This document shows, one piece after another, positions 1 to 11,052 of a stretch of 64,000 nt of DNA. The notes under the pieces are model-generated. The model was not told the DNA's origin, searched no databases, and was given only the letters and a program-made list of their open reading frames with translations. The translations under genes were made by a program, and so were the position numbers. The stretch spans positions 7,581,001-7,645,000 of the forward strand of contig JAJNNQ010000023.1 of assembly GCA_027886175.1 (NCBI GenBank), read 5' to 3'. Position 1 is the first letter of the stretch. Each line of letters begins with the position of its first letter. This DNA is from Phylloscopus collybita. Its lineage: Eukaryota > Chordata > Aves > Passeriformes > Phylloscopidae.

Positions 1-1526
1 TGGAATTACCAGGGAGGTAAGACCTGCTGCAGTGCCCAGACCATGAAATGAGAGCTGAGCACAGCCAAAAACTGCATGGAGGGAGCCCAGTCCTGAACAA
101 AACTGGTAAAAAATTGCCATTATTGCTTTGTTGGGGGGAGCCCAGTCTGCAGAGCTGCTTAAACTCAAGTTTAGTCTGTGCAGCTGTGTGGGTTTTTAGT
201 GCTGGGAAAATTTCCAGTTTTCCAAGAATCAAGCCCTGGTTTAATCACCTTCCTGGGCTGAAGCTGAGACAGGTGAGATGAAAACAGAAAATACAGATAC
301 AACAGAAAGATACAGCAAATAGATACAGCAGGAAAAGCAAGAATTTGCCTTTCTGGGTTATTCCCTCCACATCTCTTCCCTCAGACCTCAGCATTTCAGT
401 TTGATCTCTGCCTCCCCTAATCTCTGCTATGGAACAGCAACAGGAAAGGTTTTGATTTTCCAACCTTTTCTTTTTGGGCCAAATTTTGCCATCTTAAAAG
501 CTCCAGCTTCATCCTTGGTGTAACTTTGTTTGAAGCCCAGGAGTTTTGGATCAGGACTCAAATTATCTCTGAAGATTCAGATAAATTTCAAACAAGCCTT
601 GGAGATGTGTAAACTCAATCTTTTGAAAAATGACTCTTCTATTATTTTTGTTAACTGATTTTCTTTCAGCTTAAATAAATTATTTGACTTCCAGGATCAC
701 CCTACTATTTTTTGCATTTCTGATCTGCTCTGGTGGAAACTCCAGGATTCCAATAGAAAGGGGAATAAAGCCTGGGAATTGTCAGTGACTTTTTACTTCT
801 TTGGTTTATTTTACAGGTAAACCCAGTTAAAACCAGTCCTAAAATTGGACTAAACTCCCTCTGTACACTTAATTCAAGTGTTGTTTTCTGACATTGTACA
901 AAATCCAGAAATTCAGGGGGATTTTCAGTTGGGTGTGCCACTGACAATTAAAAGCTCCACTGCTGGAATTTCTTAATTGTCTAATTACTAAGGAATTAAA
1001 TTGCTCATTCCTGTCACAGGACCTGGACTCCAAAAGCTTCCAAGATCTCCTTGGGATGTGCCCTTTCATCTGATTGGGGCAATTTCTGCCTCTCAAAGTA
1101 AAACTCGGCTTTGGAGGAAGATCCTGGATCTGGGGGATTTTTGGGATTGGGTTTTTGGTTGGTTTGGATTTGGTTTGGGGTGTTTTTTTGTTTGTTTTTG
1201 TCCATCTGGGAGCTCCAGCACTGAAGGTGCTTCCTCCACTTGTAATTGTTTGCTAAAATCAATTCCAACTTCCAATTCCTCCTCTTTGTTTTCTTTCCAT
1301 CCCAATGCTTTTGGGAATGAGCCAAATTCCCAGAAAAGCCACCCAAACCTGTGCCCTGGTCCTCCTGAGCTGGCCCAGCCCAGAGACCTTGGATTCAGAG
1401 TCTGCCCAGGTTTTATTTTAAGCCAGAACTTTCTGAGACAGTCTTGGAAAATCCCAAAATCCCATGGAGGACTTGTTTCCAAACCCCGCAGAAATAATTG
1501 CAGCTCCTTAAAAATGCTAAAAAGTG
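1..1526. other. Unique DNA, no gene recognised
   Basis: AT-rich sequence with short chance open frames only. The longest (about 1001-1534, +) is low-complexity Phe/Gly/Trp-rich translation of a T/G-rich stretch near 1130-1200 and shows no domain. No splice-flanked exon, RNA gene or recognisable repeat family was seen. Confidence 0.5.
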
Positions 1527-2060
1527 GTTTTTAAAGAGAATCTGCATAGTTGGAGATGGGACACTCTATAATCAAGCCATGATTCAATGAAATTTGACTT
1601 CAGCCTAATATATTTTATCAACCCTCTTCATTTTTAAACCAGGCCTGTGGCTCTTTTTTGCTGTCCAAAATCCCCCAAATCCCCCGTGAGGGTGGAATCC
1701 CAAAAGCCTTCAAACTCCCTGTGAGGGTGGAATCCCAAAACCCCCCAAATCCCCTGTGAGGGTGGAATCCTCAGATCCCCAAATCCCCCGCCAGGGTGGT
1801 GCTTCCTGCCAGGCCTGTGGCACTGAGGGGAGGCCTGGCCCTGCTGCCTGGTTTTCCTGTGGATTCCCATCCCTTGGGATGTGCAGTTGGATTTATTCTG
1901 TGTCCCAGTGCATTCCCAGCTCAGGAATTGTGTTGGGAGAGGGAATCTCCTCACCTGGATGTGCAAATTTCACACCTTGGGGTCTGTAAGGAGGCCAAGG
2001 AGTTGGGTTTAGCCAACACGCATAGGCTGGGACAGGGCTTAAATGAGATCACGGAGAAAG
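1527..2060 (+). repeat. Dispersed repeat, copy 1 of an inverted pair
   Basis: This segment matches the reverse complement of 7327-8048 over its whole length. Shared parts are a leader around 1545-1600 (TTGGAGATGGGACACTC), an array of about 34-bp units, a middle containing AAACCAGGCCTGTGG, and a tail ending near GAGATCACGGAG at about 2060. The family is not one I can name; its even ends and internal variable array would fit an LTR or a non-autonomous element. It is shorter than its partner because the internal array has fewer units and a short tandem duplication is absent. Confidence 0.8.
1664..1797 (+). repeat. Minisatellite, ~34-bp unit, ~3.7 copies
   Basis: Units have the form AAATCCCCTGTGAGGGTGG followed by AATCCCAAAAGCC-like sequence. 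This is the internal array of the dispersed repeat; the partner at 7598-7862 has about twice as many units. Confidence 0.85.
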
Positions 2061-2716
2061 AATCCATTGAAAAAGTCAATTCTCCCATTTTTACCTTCAT
2101 TTTGTCGTTAATTAATTGGTTTTATGCCACTCTCCAGTGGATTGAAAAACTTCTTTCAGAGGATGTTTCATTCTCTTTGTGTGTGGTGGCCTCACCTGCA
2201 CTGGCTCTAATATCTCTCCTCTGGTTAAAATGATAAATCAGAAATCTGCTACTGATTTCAGCAACCTTCATCCACCTCAGACTGGATTTTAGAGCCTGAC
2301 GTTATTGTGATACAATTGAGCTTCCGTTTGGCAAATTACAGAAATTCAACCCCAGAAATTTTCTGCCGGAAACTTTTTTCTTTCCCAAGTGGCAAATCGT
2401 CTGGTGCCTTTTTAGTTCCCCTTTAATTTCTCAATGTTTAGAACGCTCTACATCCCCTTACTCTGCCTTCAGGACATCCAATATCCCAATGAGTGCACCC
2501 TTTGTGGATTTTAGAGATTTCTAAATCTCTATTATGCCCTGCCAAAATGTTATTAGTTCAAAGAAAACCCTCTCAACAAGAAGGGACAACAAACTATTTG
2601 GGTTTGGCAGGATGTTTGGGATATTCCCCAATTCCAGATTAGAAATTCAAGGAGGTTTCATGATTCTTCTTTAATTGCACCCTGATTAAAATTTCCATTT
2701 TTCAGCTTCTTCTTTT

Positions 2717-2747
<31 letters not shown>

Positions 2748-4070
2748 CTTTTTTTTTATGATGAGAGAAACTCATCTCTTTTCTTGAGGAGAGAAAATCT
2801 GCATTCTGCACTTTGGGACATTGATAAATCACTTAGACAGAGGGTGTTTGACCTTTAGAGATGATTAAATTAAGACAGCTCTGCCTGCAAGTGCTCTGTT
2901 CAGATTTTCTCTCTTGATTCATTCATAGATAAATTTACTTAAAACACTTCTTAGTTTTCCTCCCTCCCCACCCCAGCTTTGCAAGGCTTCACTCATTCAT
3001 TTTGAAAAACATTTATTCAGAGAAGCCAGGCTCTCTTTTCACTCCGAGCTGGCCTTTTGCTCATTTTCTCACTTGGTAATTTTTGCAGTCTTAACGTGAG
3101 GCCCATTTTTATGGCAAAATCACTTCATTCCCCAAAGCTCCATCTGCCTTCCCAGGCTCTCCAGATTTCCCCTCTCCCCTCAAGATAAAATGTTCATTTA
3201 TTTTCTTTCCCAGCTCCTGTTCTCATGTCCCTCCTGGGGAATTCTTTGCCTTTCCCATTGATGGATTTCTGACCCAATCCAGTCTCTCCAGAGGTTCTGC
3301 ACTTGTGGGGCTTCCCCTGCCGCTCTCCTGACTCCAAGTTATCCCCATCTTCTCCAATCCTTCCAATGATTCCTGAACTTCTGTGGGACTTTTACACAAA
3401 ACTTTAGATGGGGATTTTTAATTTCCAAACATATAATAAGTTTTATATTTATAACTTCCTTACTTATCTAATTTTCAAGTGTCTCAAGCTGAGATGTGTC
3501 CAGATCCATGAAAAATCCCCAGCTTCAGATTTCCAGCGCTGATAACACCTGTAGGCCAAAATTTGTTTGCTTTTTGCCTTTGCCTTTTCCTCATTTAACT
3601 TCTCTGACTTTTCCTTCCATGCTCCCATTAATATTCCAAGTACATTGAGCCCAAAATCACTCCAGAACATCAACTTGAATTTTGAGTAACCTTCACTCAG
3701 CCAAACCCCTCACTTCTCCTTTACTTTGAGTCAAAGGATCAGGAAAATGCTCATTATAGGAGAAAATGCTCATTATAGGAGATCACTCAAATTAGCCATT
3801 TGGGAGGTGAACACAAACCAAATGTATCTTGGTCCTTGAGGAACTGCACAGAGAAACACAAGGCACAAGTGAAACTGGAAGATCTATTCCTTGGAGTGCA
3901 TCAGCACAGTCCCTTCTGCTCTCGTTGTGATCCATCTTTGAAGGCTTTTTCCTGGTGAGAAAAGCTTTACCTGGGTACCAAGTGACACGGATGCCTCTCA
4001 GTCCCAGTTTTGCCTGGATAATCTGTACGGAATTGTAATTTATTGCACAAATGGGTTCATGTTCTGCAAC
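2061..4070. other. Unique AT-rich DNA, no gene recognised
   Basis: Contains a T-rich low-complexity tract at about 2709-2758 and a 19-bp tandem duplication (AAAATGCTCATTATAGGAG, twice) near 3744-3781. Nothing else supportable was found. Confidence 0.5.
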
Positions 4071-4704
4071 TGTCTTGGTTTGGAAAGACAGGTGTCTGCT
4101 AAGGAAGGCAGGAGCCTCCCTTGGAATGGAGAATTGCATGAATGAATCCTGGCTGGGAATGAATCCTGCAATCTCCCTCCCTCCGAATTATTATAATTTT
4201 GAAATTAAGGGACTCTCAGGCAAAGATAAGGGAATAGGAATAACAGTTCTTTACTAGGAAAATTAAAAATAAAAATTCAGTAGTACAAAAAAAACAAGCA
4301 AAAGGAAAATCCCTGCCAGAGTCAGAACACAGCCTGACAGCCTGTTGGTCAGGGTGTTGGGAGCAGCCCAATGAAGCCCTCCTGCAGTGCCGGATGTGGT
4401 TCTGTTGGAGCAGAGATGATCCTGTAGGAGGGTGCAGTTTTCCTCTGAAGCTCCAGTGGGGGTGAGATGGGTCTGGATTCCTCTGGGAATGCTGTGCACA
4501 CAGGCTGCCCTGCGGCTCTGAATCTCAGCTTGGATCCAACTGGGAATGCTGGGCTCCTCCCCCTGGGTGGAGCCTCTCCCTGTGGGCTGATGGAATTGTA
4601 TCAGCCCTGCAGTGAGCCTCCCTGGCCTGTGAACAGCAGATACCCCTGGAGGGAGGATGGGTCCTGGAAGGGATAAAGAACACTGCCCCAGCTGGTTTGA
4701 GCAG
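4071..4704. mobile_element. Solo LTR-like element, truncated at right (copy 1)
   Basis: Starts TGTCTTGGTTTGGAAAGACA, which I recognise as a terminus common in songbird LTR elements. It is the reverse complement of the element at 40184-40922. The shared sequence stops at about 4704 (GGTTTGAGCAG), where the partner continues for roughly 130 bp to its own terminus, so this copy has lost its right end. An AATAAA lies at 4268-4273 on the + strand. A 200-codon open frame on the - strand crosses the element and also appears in the partner, but it has no recognisable domain and reflects shared repeat sequence. Bases 4252-4704 are almost identical to the partner, while 4071-4250 are clearly diverged. 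Confidence 0.7.
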
Positions 4705-7326
4705 ATTGTAATAGGATACAAACTGCTGGTTAAATCCTGCATTGCAATCATAATACAGCGGCCAGCAAGGTGGAGATGAGAGGTGGCATTCCATGGGCTG
4801 AGTGGCTCCCATGGGTTCCACAACATTGGCAGAAAATGCAAATTATTTTCCAGAATGAGGCACATCTGAGGTAAACACTGACAGAGATGAGGGGGTTTGG
4901 GTTGATCCCACTCAAATCCAGGAGTATGGCATTCCCAAATCTCCTGCCCTTTCCTCGAGGCCTTTGGCTGTTGTTCCCCTGGCCTGATGCTCTGACTTTT
5001 CCCACTGCTGGTATTTGTTCCCTGTGTGTAATTTGGAGCAGGAGAGCCTCGAAACCATTTAACTGGTGGAAGTAAATTGCTTGGAGCACTGTGAAAATAT
5101 CATTGAGACTGTGTGGTTTTTAAACTCCTTTTTACTGCACTGTGCTCCTGAATTATTTCCAGCTGCCTCCAGACACTCCTCGTTGCCTTGCAATAGGAAA
5201 TGTGCAGATCCTGCCCCAGTCAGGTGCTGATTGTGGGCTTGGAGATAAGAGCTCCCAAAGCTCTGCTGTGAGCTGTAATTAGTGGTATTCCTTGAATCAA
5301 TTATCATTTTGTTTTGGGAGATGGATTTACTTGGGCTTATCCAAGGTTTATTTCAGACATGCTGAGTGTCAGAGCACAGATAAAGCTTTTTTCTGCTTTA
5401 TCTGTGAATCAGGGGAGGTTTCCAGGTGACTTGGAGGCTTCTCCCATGCAACATACACAGAGTTCTGCTGAAACTTCCTATGGAACAGGCAGCTGAATTT
5501 GGGGCTGATGGAAATTCCAGAGTTCTCAGAGCTGGGGATGCTCCATCCCTTCAGGAAGCTGCTGCCCCAAACATTAATCCTGTCCTGTCCTGGCTGCTAA
5601 GAAAGCTGAACATGGAGCCATGGAAAAGAATAATATTCCCTCTGCTGACAGAGACCTGGGAACAGCCACAGAAACCCAGAAACCCAACCTTGCCTTGGTT
5701 CCCATGAGCCAAACCCAGAGAGGATATAGGCTCTGCCTCGGAGTATTTTAAGCTTAGAACAGACTTTGTTTTGATGCATTTTCATGATAACCTGAAGGGA
5801 AAAACATGATGAGCTGAGGGTGTGAAGCGAGCAGGGTTAAACCACTTTACTAGATGTCATCTCACCCTTTCCCCCACCCAAAATTTCTACGTGTGAACTC
5901 ATTCCCAGAAAACTCCTGTCAGTAAAATTATAATGAGAATTCACCAGCTCTCCTCTGCTGTTGCTGTATTACCTCCAAAAATAGATTGGTTTTAATTTTA
6001 TGAGGGTTTAACTTATCCTAGCTAGACAAAAACGAGATGCCAATGATAATAGGAAAAGGCCTGTTAATTGATTTTAGATACTGGTGGTCTTGAGTGGTGC
6101 CAGAATTAATGACAATGATCATATATTTCTGCAGCCCTTTTCATCCCAGAGCTCCTCACAGAGCAACTTCCAAATTATTCCAAGAGAAGAGCAGCCAAGC
6201 CTGCGGCAAAATATGGCAAGATAGTTTTCCAATTGAAACAGCAGCAGGAATATTGGGAGAAGGGATTACTGAAGCTGGGATTTGTCCAGATTCCTCAGAT
6301 TTACACACTTTTAACAATATTTTCTGGACTTTTAACCGCAGATAATCGTCTGCAGTGCCTGTCTGCTGCTCTGCTGCAAGCTGAGTGTCAAAAATAGCCT
6401 GTCCCAGGGTGATATTTTAGCAAGCAAAGCCTGCAGGGTATTAATAGATGGTGAAAGGCTCTGCTCTCCCCAAACCACAAAGGACAGGTTTGCACTTTCA
6501 GGGGTTTTCAAGTGGTTGGAGTCCTCAGGACTTGTTTGTGCCATGGGAGTTCTCAAACATCCCTCCAAGGCAGGCTCAGCCTCTTGGTCACCTCTGCAAA
6601 TTTTCTTAAAAATATTGGAAAGAGGAGATGGCAGTTGTTTGTCTCAGGATTTCTCAGTGTTTCCTTGAGGAATCATTAACCAGAGAGTACAGTTTGTGTG
6701 TGGTGTTTGTAGAGACACACAGAGGAGGCTCAGCTCCCTTTTTCCTGCTCCTGTTTGCGTGCTGCTCTGGATTTGTGCCCTGCATGGACGTCCCTGCCTT
6801 TCCCTGCACTGCTTGTGGGACTGAGAATTCCAGATTTCTCATCTCCCAAAGGCTGATTTTTCCTGAGCTAAGGGGAAGTTTTTAATCTTCTCTCTCCTGG
6901 TGATGGTTCTCAGCAGAGTGGGGTCGCTTCCCATCCTGGCACTGCAGCCTCACGGTGCCCTGTGGGTTTGGAGAGTCCTGGTGGGATTTTAATTCCTGAA
7001 GATCGATCCCCTCATTCTGTTCCTGCAGAACATCAACCCCTCAGCAATCCCTTAATTCCAGTCACACCAGCACTGGGTGGCTCAAACCTGCACACACCCC
7101 ATGTTTTCTAAATATGATTTCCATCAAATCCTTCCTTTTTTGCCGGATTTTCCTTCTTGGATGGGAAAAATTCCCAGTGGAAAACACAACACTGCTCTAG
7201 AATTGGGGAAAAGGTGTGGAATTCCACCAGGGCAGGTTTCTAACTGGTGTAAAAAAGCATAATTCCCTTGGCTTTTCTGTCCAGACTCCCCAGTTATGGA
7301 TTCCAGCCACACAATTCCCTGCACCT
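4705..7326. other. Unique DNA, no gene recognised
   Basis: Mixed composition, only short open frames, no repeat family or exon that I can support. The cut end of the LTR-like element abuts this stretch at 4705. Confidence 0.5.
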
Positions 7327-8048
7327 CTTCCTCTGTGATCTCATTTAAGCCCCGTCCCAGCCTATGGGTGTTGGCTAAACACAACTCCTTGGCCTCCTTA
7401 CAGACCCCAAGGTGTGAAATTTGCACATCCAGGTGAGGAGATTCCCTCTCCCAACACAATTCCTGAGCTGGGAATGCACGGGGACACAGAATAAATCCAA
7501 CTGCACATCCCAAGGGATGGGAATCCACAGGAAAACCAGGCAGCAGGGCCAGGCCTCCCCTCAGTGCCACAGGCCTGGCAGGAAGCACCACCCTGGCGGG
7601 GGATTTGGGGATCTGGGGATTCCACCCTCACGGGGGATTTGGGGGGTTTTGGGATTCCACCCTTACAGGGGATTTGGGGATTTTGGGATTCCACCCTCAC
7701 AGGGAGTTTGGGGGCTTTTGGGATTCCACCCTCATAGGGGATTTGGGGATTTTGGGATTCCACCCTCACAGGGGATTTGGGGGATTTTGGGATTCCACCC
7801 TCACAGGGGATTTGGGGGATTTGGGGATTCCACCCTCACGGGGGATTTGGGGGATTTTGGACAGCAAAAAAGAGCCACAGGCCCAGTTTAAAAATGAAGA
7901 AGGTTGACAAAATATATTAGGCTGAGGTCAAATTTCATTGAATCGTTGAAATTTGAAATTTGCTTGATTATTGAGTAAAATTTGAAATTTGCTTGATTAT
8001 TGAGTGTCCCATCTCCAACCACACAAATTCTCTTTAAAAAAAAAGTTC
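7327..8048 (-). repeat. Dispersed repeat, copy 2 of an inverted pair
   Basis: Reverse-complement partner of 1527-2060. It carries the expanded ~35-bp array (7598-7862) and an extra tandem duplication at about 7945-8005, in which AAATTTGCTTGATTATTGAG occurs twice. An A9 run near 8036-8045 marks the end of homology. The family is unknown to me. Confidence 0.8.
7598..7862 (-). repeat. Minisatellite, ~35-bp unit, ~7.6 copies
   Basis: Units read GGGGATTTGGGGGATTTTGG then GATTCCACCCTCACA. The G-rich strand has runs of 3-6 G in every unit. Open frames through it encode a Gly/Phe/His/Pro repeat and are not genes. Confidence 0.9.
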
Positions 8049-8365
8049 CAGTGAGCACGAGGCTCTTCCAGAGGGGCTGGTCCTCCTCCTGTTTGTTTGG
8101 ACAGCCCCTTATCTCCCTGAACAACCCTGCCAGGACCTCACCCCCTCAGAGGGCAGCTGTGACATCACCGGTGGCCACTCTGCTTCCTGAGGATTTTAAC
8201 CCCTGTCAGAACCACTTTTAAATTCTCTGGGTCACCCTGAAAGCTCCTGGGATGCCCCAGTTTTCTCCTTGTGGAAGAAAAGTTGTGTTTTCCCTGCCTT
8301 GCTGATGCTCACTGAACAAATAATGAGCAGCCAAATGAGTCTGTCAGTGCTGGCACCAAGGAAAA

Positions 8366-8605
8366 ATTGTAAAATTCTATGTGCCCTGACATGCTGAGGG
8401 TTTAAAATCCTAAATAAAAAATTTAAAATCTGTGTGCCCCAGGATGCTGAGGATTTAAAATCTTAAAAACAGTTTTAAATTCTAAGTGCCCCAGGATGCT
8501 GAGGGTTTAAAATCCTAAAAGAAAATTAAATTTCATGTGTCCCGGGATGCTGAGAGTTTAAAATTCTAAATAAGAACAGCAAATTCTGTGTGTCACAGGA
8601 TGCCC
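8366..8605. repeat. Tandem repeat, ~52-bp unit, ~4.5 copies
   Basis: The core GGATGCTGAGGGTTTAAAAT recurs at about 8391, 8444, 8496, 8547 and (partly) 8600, separated by diverged AT-rich spacer with TGTGCCCC. Confidence 0.85.
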
Positions 8606-9397
8606 CAATCTTCTTCCTCGTGTTGGACCTGAAGGATTGCACTGTAAATTAAGGATCCTCAGTGGGAGGGATAAATCTGGGCACAAAACTCAAGATTTGA
8701 GCAAATTCTCTCTGTTTCAACTGAGCTTTCTTGTGAATTACAGCCAAAAGTCTCCTGCTGGAGCAGGAATTATTCTGTGTACAGCTTTTTTTGAAACATC
8801 TCTCCTGCAAAACTCAGACGATGACTCCCAGCACCCCAAAAGTAACAGACTGATTAATTATTTCTGTGAATAAATGTGAAGAGTGGCCCATGCAGGGCTC
8901 CAGGAGCATTAACACACAGAGCTGCACTGATCCCCTCGGCCAGCCCAGGCAGGGAGCTGGAATATTGAGCAGAAGATGTAACTCAGAGGCAGAACTGAGT
9001 GTGGTTGTGTTTGGGAGCAGTCGTTCTGCCCCCCAGCCACCCCCCGGCCCAGCCTGCAGCTTTGCTGTCACTAATAAAGCCAAAAAAAAAGCGAGAGGTG
9101 GGGCCCCATATGGTGTCAATAAACTTTAATTAAGTGTAATAATTCCCTTTTTCCTGAGGTAGACGTGCTAAGACAGATTTCTCTGCGGAGATTTATGCCT
9201 GGCCAAGGATTTCTGGGCTGTGCCCTTGCGCTGTGCAGAGCATCAGTGCCCTCTTTGGGAACAGCGGGATGCTGCAGGGATCTGCAGGAATCTGCAGGAC
9301 GGCTCTCCGAGTGCTTCCACACGTCCACTTTCCAGAGGGTTTTATAGTTTCGCTCTCCCTGGAGCAAAGACCCTTTTCAGTCTGAGCTCCTTCACTT
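8606..9397. other. Unique DNA, no gene recognised
   Basis: Includes an AT-rich block at about 9110-9150 with CAATAAAC, TTTAATTAA and GTAATAATT motifs (see findings). No exon seen. Confidence 0.45.
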
Positions 9398-9597
9398 AAA
9401 AAAAAAAAAAACAAACCCAAAAAAAAAAAAAAAAAACAAAAACAAAAACAAAAACAAAAAAAAAAAAACAAAAAAAAAAAAAACAAACCAAAACAAAACA
9501 AAACAAAACAACAAAAAACCACACACCCAAACAACAAAACCAACCAAACAAAAACCCAACAAACAAACAAACAAACAACCCCCCCCCCCCCCCCCCC
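9398..9597. repeat. A/C low-complexity tract ending in C19
   Basis: About 200 bp almost wholly A and C on the + strand: long A runs, then AAAAC and AAAC units, ending with an uninterrupted run of 19 C at 9579-9597. Phe/Cys-rich open frames on the - strand are artefacts of this composition. Confidence 0.95.
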
Positions 9598-9925
9598 AAA
9601 AGTCAGAAAGCTTTAGCTGGGCTTCAGTGACTCTGAGAATCCATAACTGGATCAATAATTAAAGTGTGGGACCATCCCCATCCTGGGTGAGTTTGGAGGC
9701 ATTTTGGCAGACTGGGGCATCCTGGGGTATAGGAGAATCCTGGTCAGAGCTTTTACCTGAGCTCACTTTTCTTTGTCACCTCACCAGAGATGAGCCACGA
9801 GTAGGGAGCTCACCTGGTTGCAACCGCTTTGGTCAGGTTTGGGTAGAGAAGCTGGAAGAGTCAGATCCTGCCACTTTTAATGAGACATAAACCCTTCCAA
9901 AATCCCTGTGTCAATAGATAGGGCC
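9598..9925. other. Short unique stretch
   Basis: No feature seen between the A/C tract and the following tandem array. Confidence 0.45.
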
Positions 9926-10240
9926 TAAAGCATGGAATATGTGCTGAAATCACCAGGTAAAGGACATACTTTGGATCTCCAGGGAGAATTTAAAGCAGGG
10001 AATATGTGCTGAAATCACCAGGTAAAGGACAGATTTTGGCTCTCCAGGGAGAATTTAAAGCAGGGAATATTTGCCGGAATCACCAGGTAAAGGACAGACT
10101 TTGGGTCTCCAGGTTAAATTCCAAAGAATTTAAAATATGAAATATGCGCTGAAATCACAGGTAAAGGACAGACTTTGGCTCTCCAGGTAGAATTTAAAAC
10201 ATGAAATATGCCCTGAAATGACAGGTAAAAGACAGACTTT
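9926..10240. repeat. Tandem repeat, ~65-bp unit, ~5 copies
   Basis: Units begin AAAGCAGGGAATATGTGCTG and continue with a GAAATCACCAGGTAAAGGAC core. Copies start near 9926, 9991 and 10057, followed by two more diverged ones. Confidence 0.9.
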
Positions 10241-10876
10241 GGCTCTTCTGGGTTTAGGTATTTCTAGCATGAGCACCTAAAGATTTATCCTTGCTTGAGA
10301 CCACAACTTAAAAATTTGTGATGTGGACTTGGCAAGCTCGGTACTAAAATGTAAGTCTGAGACAATGTGCTGGAAGTTTTTTTAGGGGGTATTTAGGGAG
10401 TTTAGGACTGCAAAGTTGCTGAAAGTTTCTCTTGGGTGTTTCTGCAGTCAGAGGGAGAAGCTGGAGGTGGTGGAGATGCTCGGGAGCGCTGCGAAACCGA
10501 GCTTTCTGGGCAAAGGGAAAAGCTGAGTGGGAGGGAGGGGGGTTAAAACTTATCAGGAGCCGATAGCAGAGCACAAAACTCGGGATTAAGGGCACCAGTG
10601 CTGGCTAGAGGTCACTTTTCATCCTGCAGGATAATCCCTGCCTGCCTCAGGTTCAGCAACGCCAGCTCGCCGCCAACATCTGCTTTAGCCATCGCTTCCA
10701 AAAACAAAGCAATATTCCCCCAGCGCTGGTGGTACAACAACACATCCCCCTCGGCTCCCTCCTGATCCAGGGAAGTTCCCTGCCGGGCTGGAAATCCTGC
10801 CCGGGCTCCCTGAGTTATCCCGGGCCGGGCCGGGCTCGCTCGCACGAACATGGAACAGTCGGGAGGGACAGGGAGA
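10241..10876. other. Unique DNA, no gene recognised
   Basis: Moderately GC-rich towards the right end. Two overlapping - strand frames of 168 and 197 codons run from here into the next array. Their length comes from that repeat, so they are not called as genes. Confidence 0.4.
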
Positions 10877-11052
10877 GAATCCTGCTGCAGGCTGGGAATG
10901 GATTCTGCTGCAGGCTGGGAATGAATGGATCCTGCTGCAGGCTGGGAATGGATTCTGCTGCAGGCTGGGAATGAATGGATCCTGCTGCAGGCTGGGAATG
11001 GATCCTGCTGCAGGCTGGGAGTGAATGGATCCTGCTGCAGGCAGGAGAGCTC
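10877..11052. repeat. Minisatellite, ~25-bp unit, 7 copies
   Basis: Repeats of CTGCTGCAGGCTGGGAATGG with a GAATGGAT spacer in alternate units. Every unit contains CTGCAG. The alternation of 24- and 27-bp units gives a dimeric pattern. Confidence 0.9.

Noticed and set aside
1001..1534. 177-codon + strand frame
   Set aside because: No domain, low-complexity composition, and equally long frames on the opposite strand.
4263..4865. 200-codon - strand frame, also present at 40164-40748 on +
   Set aside because: Both copies sit in the same LTR-like repeat and their similarity is explained by it. No known domain was seen.
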